Below, in pieces: positions 1 through 6,887 of a stretch of 10,979 nt of DNA. The stretch's first letter is position 1; each line of letters opens with the position of its first letter. The stretch lies in contig CALLXS010000047.1 of NCBI GenBank assembly GCA_937875295.1, forward strand, positions 1 through 10,979. Reading direction: 5' to 3'. This DNA comes from an uncultured bacterium (GTDB lineage: Bacteria > Bacteroidota > Ignavibacteria > Kapaibacteriales > UBA2268). The position numbers were made by a program, and so were the translations under genes. The notes under the pieces were generated by a model, which worked only from the letters and a program-made list of their open reading frames with translations, did no database searches and was not told the DNA's origin.

Positions 1-966
1 AAGTGCTTTCCTAATTCCAATTTCTTTTGTCCTCTCTGCAACGGATACAAACAAAATGTTCATTATACCAATTATTCCGACAATAAATGATAAAATTGTC
101 ATTCCAATTCCAATACCCCACACATATATCCTAAATTTCCCCATCATATCTTCAAATTGTTTAGAATCATTTAATGAGAAATCATTAGGTTTCCCTGGTT
201 GAATATTACGCAAACTTCGCATTATTCCTTCGGCTTCTACTTTTACTTCTTCTAATTTATCTTGCGAACCGGCTTTAATTGATATAGAATAACTCATATT
301 CTTACCAAATATCTGAGCAAATGTTCGTATTGGAATTTTCACTATATTATCCAAAAAATCCATCATTACTGTAGATTGTTTTTTAGATACTCCAATTACG
401 GTAAATTTATGACCATTAATTTTAATAATCTTTCCAATAGCATCATCGTTTGGAAAAAGTGATTTATTAATATTATAACCAATCACTACTACATTTGTAG
501 ATGTCCTAGATTCAATTTCGCTAAAATACCTACCTTGAATGACTTCTCCATTTTTGGTAAGTGAGTAATCACTAAGAGTACCGCTACATTGAGCTGTAGA
601 AATCGATTTATCTTGATATTTAATCGTTACTCCGTTAGATGATACTTCTGGGGTAGCGATTTCAGCAGATTTAATTTTTTTTATAAATTGATCGGCTTGC
701 TTTTTTGTTATATCTTTTCTCTGCATTTGATCTTCCCATTTTACGCTCCCGGTCCAATCCCATTTATCTAAATAAATCATATCAGCTCCCATTAATTCAA
801 ATGTATCATCGAGAGCTTTGTCAAGTGCAGAAAGTGCCCAACCCATCAAAATTACTACGGAAATTCCAACAACAACTCCAAGTGAAGCCAAAAATGACCG
901 CATTTTATTAGATTTAATTGAATCTAATGCAATTTTTACTGATTCATTGACTTCAGAAAATTTCAT
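1..966 (-). CDS. MacB/FtsX-type ABC transporter permease (C-terminus beyond window)
   Basis: This is the membrane subunit of the MacAB-type exporter encoded just upstream. Translating the minus strand from ATG 966-964 gives 322 residues with no stop before the window edge. A first membrane segment lies at about residues 24-45, a large periplasmic domain (MacB_PCD type) at about 46-275, and a second membrane segment at about 280-307. The cytoplasmic motif SVAERTKEIGIRKAL (308-322), highly typical of FtsX-family permeases, comes next. Family members of about 400 residues have four membrane segments, so the last two and the true C-terminus are missing only because the window ends. The start codon overlaps the ATPase stop as ATGA (963-966), implying translational coupling and a shared operon. 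No Shine-Dalgarno sequence precedes it. The family is secure; the substrate is unknown. Confidence 0.93.
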   Translation of the reverse strand, partial: MKFSEVNESVKIALDSIKSNKMRSFLASLGVVVGISVVILMGWALSALDKALDDTFELMGADMIYLDKWDWTGSVKWEDQMQRKDITKKQADQFIKKIKSAEIATPEVSSNGVTIKYQDKSISTAQCSGTLSDYSLTKNGEVIQGRYFSEIESRTSTNVVVIGYNINKSLFPNDDAIGKIIKINGHKFTVIGVSKKQSTVMMDFLDNIVKIPIRTFAQIFGKNMSYSISIKAGSQDKLEEVKVEAEGIMRSLRNIQPGKPNDFSLNDSKQFEDMMGKFRIYVWGIGIGMTILSFIVGIIGIMNILFVSVAERTKEIGIRKAL

Positions 967-1712
967 TTTTCAAGTGATTTATTAATTTTGAAAGATTTAA
1001 TTGGATTTTTGTTTATTTCGTCTCTTTCTACAAGTCCATCTCTTAATCTAATAATTCTGTGAGCATGTTCTGCTATTTCTTCCTCATGAGTTACTATTAT
1101 GATTGTATTACCTAACTCCCACAGATCATTAAATAGCTTCATTATTTCTACTCCCGTTTTGCTGTCTAAATTTCCTGTTGGCTCATCAGCTAAAATAATC
1201 GATGGTTTAGTAACTAAAGCACGAGCAATTGCTACTCTTTGTCGCTGACCACCGGATAACTCATTTGGTTTATGTAACATTCTATCTTCTAAAACTACAT
1301 TTTTAAGAGCTTCTATTGCTAACTCTTCCCTTTTAATAGCAGGTAGTCCTGAATAAACTAATGGTAGCTCTACATTTTTTTGTGAAGTTAAGCGAGGTAA
1401 TAAATTAAATGTTTGAAACACGAATCCGATTTCTTTATTTCTTATTAGAGCTAAGTCATTATCATCCATTTCGCTTACATTATTATCATTAAAATAATAT
1501 ATGCCATCAGTTGGAGTATCGAGACAACCCAAAATATTCATTAAAGTTGACTTTCCACTTCCAGAAGGTCCCATAATAGCTACATATTCATTTTTATGAA
1601 TATCAAGTGAAATATCTCTTAGGGCAAATACAAGTTCTTCGCCCATTTGATAAATTTTTGAAATATTCTCTATATGAATTATTATTTCTTTTTCTGAGGT
1701 TTCGTTTTCCAT
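963..1712 (-). CDS. MacB/LolD-type ABC transporter ATP-binding protein
   Basis: This cytoplasmic ATPase powers the FtsX-type permease that follows it. All nucleotide-binding motifs are intact in the 249 residues: Walker A GPSGSGKST at 48-56, Q-loop Q100, signature LSGGQ at 152-156, Walker B IILADEP at 172-178 followed by the D-loop region TGNLDS, and the H-loop histidine H209 in VTHE. The LSGGQRQRVAIARAL and DEPTGNLDS wording is that of the MacB/LolD/FtsE subfamily. Here the ATPase and permease are separate genes, unlike E. coli MacB where they are fused. The C-terminal tail after about residue 228 is lysine-rich and poorly conserved. The gene starts 9 bases after the adaptor stop and overlaps the permease start by four bases, so it sits in the middle of an operon. 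No Shine-Dalgarno sequence is visible before the ATG. Confidence 0.95.
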   Translation of the reverse strand: MENETSEKEIIIHIENISKIYQMGEELVFALRDISLDIHKNEYVAIMGPSGSGKSTLMNILGCLDTPTDGIYYFNDNNVSEMDDNDLALIRNKEIGFVFQTFNLLPRLTSQKNVELPLVYSGLPAIKREELAIEALKNVVLEDRMLHKPNELSGGQRQRVAIARALVTKPSIILADEPTGNLDSKTGVEIMKLFNDLWELGNTIIIVTHEEEIAEHAHRIIRLRDGLVERDEINKNPIKSFKINKSLEK

Positions 1713-1721
1713 AGTATAAAT

Positions 1722-2999
1722 TTAATTTTCTGCCGATAAATCTGAAACCACTTTTACTTCAGCACCATCATATAATTCTTTCCTAATTGCCATGTAACTA
1801 CCGCTAATTACCTTATCGCCTTCTTTTAGTCCTTCTTTTATTTCAATATACCCATTATCGCTTAGCCCGGTCAATACTTTCACTAATTTCACTTTATTTC
1901 CTTCTAATAAAAATACATAAACCGGTGGAATTGAATTATCTTTAATTTCCTTTGTAGTCTCAGTTTCATTTAGATTTGATTCAGAATTAGAAGCAGTCTT
2001 TGGTTGATTTATTTGATCAGTCACAGATTGTAAAGGTACTGAAAGCACATTTTCACTTGTTTCAGTTTTAATATCTACATTGCAACTCATTCCAGGACGG
2101 AATTTTGGATCTAGATTTTTAATCCTAATTTTTACTTTAAAATTTGTAACTTGATTTTGTGTACCGACACCACTTTGTAAAGCAGAATGTCCTATTTCAA
2201 TTACTTCACCTTCAAATTCTTTTCCGGGTAGAGCATCAATTTCTATTTTTGCTTGATCGCCGATTTTCACAAGTATAATATCATTTTCATCTACTTGTAC
2301 TTCAGCATTCATTACGTTTAAATCTGAAATAACCATAATTTCAGTACCCTGCATCATTTCCGTACCTACGACTTTTTCACCTTTTTCTACATTAAGTTTT
2401 GTAACTGTACCGGAAATTGGTGAAAATAAAACTGTTTTAGCAGCTGTTTTTTGAGTTTGTCTATAACTTGCTTTCGCTTGCTCATATCTTGATTCAGATG
2501 CACTTAGAGCAGATTTTGCAGAATTTAAGGTGTTTTTTGCCATATCATATTCTTGCTGAGAAATATATTTCTTAGCATATAGATCGCTTGCTCTCTTGAA
2601 ATCAGCTTCTGCTTTAGTAAGATTTGATTTACTTGCTGGAATATCATATTTCACAGCCTCAGCTGAATATTTCATTTGCTCGAGTTGTGAATTTATAATA
2701 TCAGGCTTAATTCTAGCTAATAGTTGTCCGGATTTAACTTGTTCGCCCTCTTTAATATCGAGATTAATTATTTCTCCACTAGTTTCAGGAGATATTTTAA
2801 CTTCGGTTTCCGGAACAATATTTCCTATTGCAGACACCGTCTGCACTATAGTTCTTTTTGTTACATTTTCAGCCATAACATCGATTGAAGATTTTTTCCC
2901 ACTACCAAATATTATTCCTGCAATAATTAGTAAAAGTAAAATTGCAACAAAAATTATTATATTTCTTTTTTTCTTACTTTTCTTAGTATTAGTTTTCAT
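1722..2999 (-). CDS. MacA/HlyD-family periplasmic adaptor (membrane fusion protein)
   Basis: This protein should bridge the inner-membrane ABC permease and the TolC-like outer-membrane channel. The 425 residues begin with a lysine-rich cytoplasmic stretch and one membrane segment at about 13-31. Next come the first lipoyl half (about 63-97, with SGEIINLDIKEGEQVKSGQLL), an alpha-helical hairpin (about 100-187, rich in Ala, Lys, Glu and Ser), the second lipoyl half (about 188-225, with SPISGTVTKLNVEKGEKV), a beta-barrel domain (about 228-312), and a membrane-proximal domain (about 357-417). A polar Asn/Ser/Glu/Thr-rich stretch at about 330-356 separates the last two and helps explain why the protein is longer than E. 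coli MacA (about 370). The order of genes (TolC, RDD, adaptor, ATPase, permease) supports a MacAB-TolC-like exporter. The substrate cannot be read from sequence. Confidence 0.95.
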   Translation of the reverse strand: MKTNTKKSKKKRNIIIFVAILLLLIIAGIIFGSGKKSSIDVMAENVTKRTIVQTVSAIGNIVPETEVKISPETSGEIINLDIKEGEQVKSGQLLARIKPDIINSQLEQMKYSAEAVKYDIPASKSNLTKAEADFKRASDLYAKKYISQQEYDMAKNTLNSAKSALSASESRYEQAKASYRQTQKTAAKTVLFSPISGTVTKLNVEKGEKVVGTEMMQGTEIMVISDLNVMNAEVQVDENDIILVKIGDQAKIEIDALPGKEFEGEVIEIGHSALQSGVGTQNQVTNFKVKIRIKNLDPKFRPGMSCNVDIKTETSENVLSVPLQSVTDQINQPKTASNSESNLNETETTKEIKDNSIPPVYVFLLEGNKVKLVKVLTGLSDNGYIEIKEGLKEGDKVISGSYMAIRKELYDGAEVKVVSDLSAEN

Positions 3000-3023
3000 T
3001 TCAAATTTTAAATATTCTATTAT

Positions 3024-3752
3024 CTATATATTATTTACTTTATTATTTGTGCTTTCTAAATATTCTTTACGAAATACAGCTGTTTTCGACCATTTATCAT
3101 GTAATGATAATCTATCTTCTCTTAATACAAAGAAACATCCAATAATAATTACAAGACTCATTAAACTTCCCATAAATCCCAAAAATCCAAAAAATGGAAT
3201 TAATGCAATTAAAGCTAATATTTCTCCAGAATGCTTAAAAGCAAATCGTTTAGCTAATTGACTAGTAGGAGCCAATTTACCATTCATATCTGCAATTTGT
3301 ATTCCTAACAATAATTTTCCTATTGAAGCTCCGAGAATTATCTCTAATGAATAATAAAATAATTGAATAAATTGATTAAATACGATGGTTGAAAAATAAG
3401 TAACGCTTAATTCAGTTACTTTCTCAGAAAATGCTTGAATATCTTCTACATTAAAAGTAAATCCTTCAATTAATTGGGTCATCGCTCCCATAAATCCAGA
3501 TACATATAATATAATTCCTGAAATTATTGTAATTATCAAATAATCTATTAAATATGCTCCTAATCTTCTTCCAAAACCGATTCTCTGCTCTACTATTTGA
3601 TGTTGCAGATAATATTGTTTATGATACATAATTTGCAAATCAACAGCATGTCTTTCCTCTTCAGTCATGTTATTGTAGCAATTTTCACATAAGCCTGGAG
3701 TTTTGAAATATACATCCGATGGATAATCATTTTCACATTTGTTGCACTTCAT
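3024..3752 (-). CDS. RDD-family membrane protein with N-terminal zinc ribbon
   Basis: This 242-residue inner-membrane protein has unknown function. The N-terminus carries two CxxC pairs (C3/C6 and C22/C25), expected to bind one zinc ion. A charged helix follows, then an RDD domain from about residue 58. RDD hallmarks are visible: GRRLGAYLIDYLI (61-73) with the conserved Arg and Asp, SIGKLLLGIQIADMNGK (143-159), and LSLHDKWSKTAVF (215-227) with the late conserved Asp. Membrane segments are likely at about 66-86, 119-140 and within the long hydrophobic stretch 176-210. RDD proteins are widespread and mostly uncharacterised; some have been linked to ion transport. The gene lies between the TolC and adaptor genes, 24 bases before the latter, so it is probably co-transcribed with the exporter. 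It is the only left-half gene with a passable Shine-Dalgarno sequence (AGAGG, 3759-3763). Confidence 0.85.
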   Translation of the reverse strand: MKCNKCENDYPSDVYFKTPGLCENCYNNMTEEERHAVDLQIMYHKQYYLQHQIVEQRIGFGRRLGAYLIDYLIITIISGIILYVSGFMGAMTQLIEGFTFNVEDIQAFSEKVTELSVTYFSTIVFNQFIQLFYYSLEIILGASIGKLLLGIQIADMNGKLAPTSQLAKRFAFKHSGEILALIALIPFFGFLGFMGSLMSLVIIIGCFFVLREDRLSLHDKWSKTAVFRKEYLESTNNKVNNI

Positions 3753-3830
3753 TTTGAACCTCTTAGAAAATTATTTTTTATTTTTACTTTATATTATTTA
3801 AATTTTTATATTCAATTATAAATCTATTCT

Positions 3831-5213
3831 TTAATAATTAGTGTTACTTGAAATTTGAAATTCAATATCCTTTTGAGCTAAAAAGAAATTATAGAATGCT
3901 GAATTACGATTAATTTTAGACAATACAAGTGCATTATTTGCAGTAATCATATCTGTAATACTTGCATTTCCTACATTAAATCTTTCTCTAGCAATATCAT
4001 AGTTCTTCTGAGAAGCAGCTAATGCTCTATCGCTAATTTCTAATTGCTTATATGCTAATTTTATATTTTCTAATGAAATGCTAATAGAATTTTGAATATT
4101 TTGCTTTAATTTAAATAATTCTGCTTCATTTTGTAAAATTTCATATTTAGCATTTTCAATTTGATAGCTAGTATTAAATTGATCAAAAATTGGAATACTT
4201 AGGGAAGCTCCTACATAGGCACGGCTTAATTCATTAAATTTCTCTAATTTGCTATTAGACCAATTCCACCCAGCATTTGCCGAAAGTCTTGGGTAATACC
4301 CTGAATACGAGGATTCTAAAGATAATTTAGAAGCTTCTATTGCATTTGAATATGCTTGTATATCGTATCTCTGACTAATAGCATCATTAAAATTTTTCTC
4401 TGTATCGCTATATTTCTCAATTATTCTTTTCATATCATTAGTATCAGTGCTAAGATTTATACTTGCAATTGATAAATCCATTTTAGTATCAAGCGGCAAT
4501 CCCATTAAATTGAGTAAATTTAATTTACTATTATTCATACCAGCTTGAGCTTGTACGATTGCAAATTCACGATTCGCTAAATCTGCTTCTTGAGAGGCAA
4601 CAGTACCAATATGAGTAACTCCAGCTTCAAATTTTGCTTGAATATCTTCTAATTGATTTTTTCCTAATATTAAATTTTCATTTTGAATTGCAATTTCTTG
4701 CATTTTTGTAATTACATCAATGTATGATTTTTGGACATTATAGATTATTGAATTCTTAAATGCTTTTGCATTATATTCTGTAGAATGCAAATTTAGCTCA
4801 GCTTTTTTGTAATTATTTGATCTATTAAAACCATCGAATAAATTATAATTAACGCTAATCCCTGTAGAAAATGAATTTGGCTCTTGACCTGGTATTTGGA
4901 AAACTTGCCCCATAAAACTCATTGTTTCTGCATCAAAATTAATTAACTGTCTATTATATGAAGCAGAAAAATCAGCTGAAGGGAAATATTGCCCCTTCAT
5001 AGTTCTTAAATAAGCATTTGAGATATTTATCTTTTGTGTTGCAAGTTTATAGTCAGGATTTTTTTCTAACGCTATTTTAATACATTCATCTAATGTATAA
5101 ATTTTTGATTCTGCAGAATTTAGGTTTGAATTATAAATTCCTTCTTGAGACTTTAGAAGTGGATTTGCAAAGATAAATGATATGGCTAACAAGTTTATTA
5201 ACGCTTTTATCAT
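3831..5213 (-). CDS. TolC-family outer-membrane efflux protein
   Basis: This is the outer-membrane channel of the exporter. I place the start at ATG 5213-5211, giving 460 residues, because this Met begins a signal peptide (Lys, then hydrophobic ALINLLAISFIFANPLL, then a polar segment). An in-frame ATG at 5291 would add 26 residues, rich in Tyr and Asn, that spoil the signal peptide. The mature protein shows the repeated OEP layout: YTLDECIKIALEKNPDY near the N-terminus, a first beta/alpha repeat with SVNYNLFDGFNRSNNY, and a second with GASLSIPIFDQF. The C-terminal RFNVGNASITDMITANNAL is a standard TolC-family stretch. Long helical regions rich in Ala, Asn, Gln and Glu fit the periplasmic tunnel. 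Its neighbours are the beta-rich anchored protein upstream and the RDD protein 78 bases downstream. Confidence 0.93.
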   Translation of the reverse strand: MIKALINLLAISFIFANPLLKSQEGIYNSNLNSAESKIYTLDECIKIALEKNPDYKLATQKINISNAYLRTMKGQYFPSADFSASYNRQLINFDAETMSFMGQVFQIPGQEPNSFSTGISVNYNLFDGFNRSNNYKKAELNLHSTEYNAKAFKNSIIYNVQKSYIDVITKMQEIAIQNENLILGKNQLEDIQAKFEAGVTHIGTVASQEADLANREFAIVQAQAGMNNSKLNLLNLMGLPLDTKMDLSIASINLSTDTNDMKRIIEKYSDTEKNFNDAISQRYDIQAYSNAIEASKLSLESSYSGYYPRLSANAGWNWSNSKLEKFNELSRAYVGASLSIPIFDQFNTSYQIENAKYEILQNEAELFKLKQNIQNSISISLENIKLAYKQLEISDRALAASQKNYDIARERFNVGNASITDMITANNALVLSKINRNSAFYNFFLAQKDIEFQISSNTNY

Positions 5214-5288
5214 GTTGATATTCGTTAGGTTGTAATAAAAAGTAGTATTAATAAAAAGAAAATAAACGCTGTTATAATGTAATAGTTT

Positions 5289-5322
5289 CAAATCTATTAA
5301 ATTTTAACAAATAATTAATCAA
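5289..5322 (-). promoter_or_regulatory. Bacteroidota-type promoter candidate before the TolC gene
   Basis: Read on the minus strand, TAGATTTG (5296-5289) matches the Bacteroidota -7 consensus TAnnTTTG, and a TTG (5322-5320) lies 23 bases upstream, inside the reported 17-23 base spacing for the -33 element. This would start transcription roughly 70 bases before the TolC ATG at 5213 and allow the exporter genes to be expressed apart from the first gene. The TTG overlaps the stop codon of the upstream gene. The region is very AT-rich, so a chance match is possible. Confidence 0.35.
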
Positions 5323-6779
5323 TAATTAAATATTCTTTGATTTGAATAATTTCCAGATTTGTCTTTTATTGTAAATATCAATTTAGTTGATTGAGTATTT
5401 TTTAAAGAAATTATAAAAGTTTGAATATAAGAAAACTTATCTTTGTTTTCCTCTAAATTTCCATATAATTCTCTATAATTAATATCTGTGGAGCATTCAA
5501 TTTGATTAACTAAATTCTTGTCATTATTGTAACTTCCATAAGATACAGTTTTAAGCTCGATATCACCATTTGATAATTTTTGAATGGAAATGATTTCTGG
5601 CTGAGGTACATCTAAAACCTTAATCTTTAGATCTTCTTCTATCATATTATTATCTAGATATCTTCGAAGCGAGATTATCTTGCCAATATCTTTGCTAGTA
5701 GGAGTATAATAGAATTTTGTACCTTCTTTGCTAATTTTTAGCTTTTCAGTATTTGTGCGTAGCTCGGCATAAGCATTTCTATTAATAAGAGGTAAATTTG
5801 GATCTATTAAATATGTCATACCGACATACATTACTTTATCAAAGATTGCATCTTCTATCGGTATTTGTTTAACGATAAATGAAGTTGATTTAATTGTTCC
5901 ATCGGTTTTCCTCTCAGCAGATACCTTAACTTTAATATTCCCACTTGAAGGTATAATTCCAGTAAAAATTATTTTATTTTCTAGAATTTCGCTATTAATT
6001 GATTTATATTTTGATTGAGCATTGCCACTAATTTCAATATTAGGTTTTGATTTTAAGTCTCTGAAAATATTGATATTATAGAAATTAACAGTATTGCTCC
6101 ATTTCTGCATAGCTGGCATATTAACGACAGATTTTTCAGGATTAATTGTGAAATCTCCAGGATTAATATTTATGTTATTTTCAAGCATTCTAAGAGAATC
6201 AAGAATTCTATTTATATTATCGTTAATATCTTGTTGTTGATTATTATTTGCGGAATCTAATTCTGGTTTGTTTTTGAAAATTACATTAAGAGTGAATTGA
6301 GTTTTGGATTGATACTGACGGGAATCATTATTTAATTTAATGATTGCACTCACAGCGACAATATAAGATAAATTAGATTTTATTGTTTTTTCTGGAGTCC
6401 AAATAAATTTTGCAGAACTATTTGCTTTATTTGTACTTACCTTATAAATATCGTCACCAAAATGCTCATTAATTTCTTTTGTTTGATTTGTAATTGGATC
6501 AATTATAGTAAAGCTAAAGCTAATATTCTCATATTTTGCATTGGCATAAATATTATTAATTGAATCAATTTCTAAGATTTTAACTCCATTTACATCTAAA
6601 TAAAATTGAGCATTTAAATTAGTTTTTTCAGGATAGATTGAAAAATTTGAAATAGAATTATCTACGATTGTATCTTTCTGCTTGTCATTTTTATCAGGCA
6701 ACAAGAATAATAATGCTGCTAAATACAGAATAAAGTATATTTCAACTGTTTTTCTTTTTTTATAGGAATTATTATTCAT
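5319..6779 (-). CDS. uncharacterised single-span protein with a probable beta-sandwich ectodomain
   Basis: I do not recognise this 486-residue protein with confidence. After a basic N-terminus (KKRK, residues 7-10) comes one hydrophobic segment at about 12-28, with no clear cleavage site, so it is probably anchored in the inner membrane with the rest in the periplasm. The ectodomain is rich in Asn, Ile, Lys and Ser, with alternating hydrophobic residues typical of beta strands. It may contain several Ig-like domains at about 45-168, 205-305, 310-390 and 393-486. A Gln/Asn-rich, probably helical linker (about 178-202) separates the first two. Domain ends such as FIVKQIP (301-307) and LKIKVLDVPQP (384-394), plus the anchor-then-beta-domains layout, loosely recall GldM/PorM of the type IX secretion/gliding machinery; this is only a hint. 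It is the first gene of the minus-strand run and may serve the exporter. Confidence 0.72.
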   Translation of the reverse strand: MNNNSYKKRKTVEIYFILYLAALLFLLPDKNDKQKDTIVDNSISNFSIYPEKTNLNAQFYLDVNGVKILEIDSINNIYANAKYENISFSFTIIDPITNQTKEINEHFGDDIYKVSTNKANSSAKFIWTPEKTIKSNLSYIVAVSAIIKLNNDSRQYQSKTQFTLNVIFKNKPELDSANNNQQQDINDNINRILDSLRMLENNININPGDFTINPEKSVVNMPAMQKWSNTVNFYNINIFRDLKSKPNIEISGNAQSKYKSINSEILENKIIFTGIIPSSGNIKVKVSAERKTDGTIKSTSFIVKQIPIEDAIFDKVMYVGMTYLIDPNLPLINRNAYAELRTNTEKLKISKEGTKFYYTPTSKDIGKIISLRRYLDNNMIEEDLKIKVLDVPQPEIISIQKLSNGDIELKTVSYGSYNNDKNLVNQIECSTDINYRELYGNLEENKDKFSYIQTFIISLKNTQSTKLIFTIKDKSGNYSNQRIFNY

Positions 6780-6802
6780 TTATTGATTGATTTATAATTT
6801 TT

Positions 6803-6831
6803 TAAACAAAGAGCTATATTGTTAACATAAT
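6803..6831 (+). promoter_or_regulatory. weak sigma-70-like promoter candidate before the glycosyltransferase genes
   Basis: In the 108-base divergent gap between the two halves, TAAACA (6803-6808) and CATAAT (6826-6831) are separated by 17 bases and match the -35 and -10 consensus at 4 and 5 of 6 positions. A rival pair, TTGTTA (6819-6824) and TATGTT (6842-6847), also with 17 bases between, matches 4 and 4. Either would give a short leader before the ATG at 6888. In DNA this AT-rich such matches are common, so this is a weak call. The rest of the gap shows no gene or clear terminator. Confidence 0.2.
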
Positions 6832-6878
6832 AGTATGTGTATATGTTAATTGAAAATCAGTTCTTTAATGTAATAATC

Positions 6879-6883
6879 GGAGG
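6879..6883 (+). promoter_or_regulatory. Shine-Dalgarno GGAGG deciding the first glycosyltransferase start
   Basis: GGAGG ends four bases before ATG 6888. It selects this codon over an in-frame ATG at 6837, which has no purine-rich site and would add 17 residues not expected at the start of a GT-B fold. Confidence 0.75.
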
Positions 6884-6887
6884 ATGT

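Noticed and set aside
705..911. A 68-codon plus-strand reading frame opposite the permease gene.
   Set aside because: It is antisense to the well-supported MacB-type permease and has no recognisable protein features.
2596..3261. A 221-codon plus-strand reading frame across the adaptor/RDD gene boundary with hydrophobic stretches.
   Set aside because: It is antisense to two genes with clear domain motifs, has no ribosome site, and its hydrophobic look is explained by the complement of Lys/Asn/Glu-rich codons.
3753..3830. AT-rich gap between the TolC and RDD genes examined for a terminator or promoter.
   Set aside because: It holds T-runs but no convincing hairpin and no TAnnTTTG match, so nothing can be called.
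6780..6887. Boundary between the halves examined for transposase remnants, terminal repeats or a tRNA that could mark an integration site.
   Set aside because: No inverted repeats, direct repeats or tRNA-like sequence could be seen in the 108 bases.
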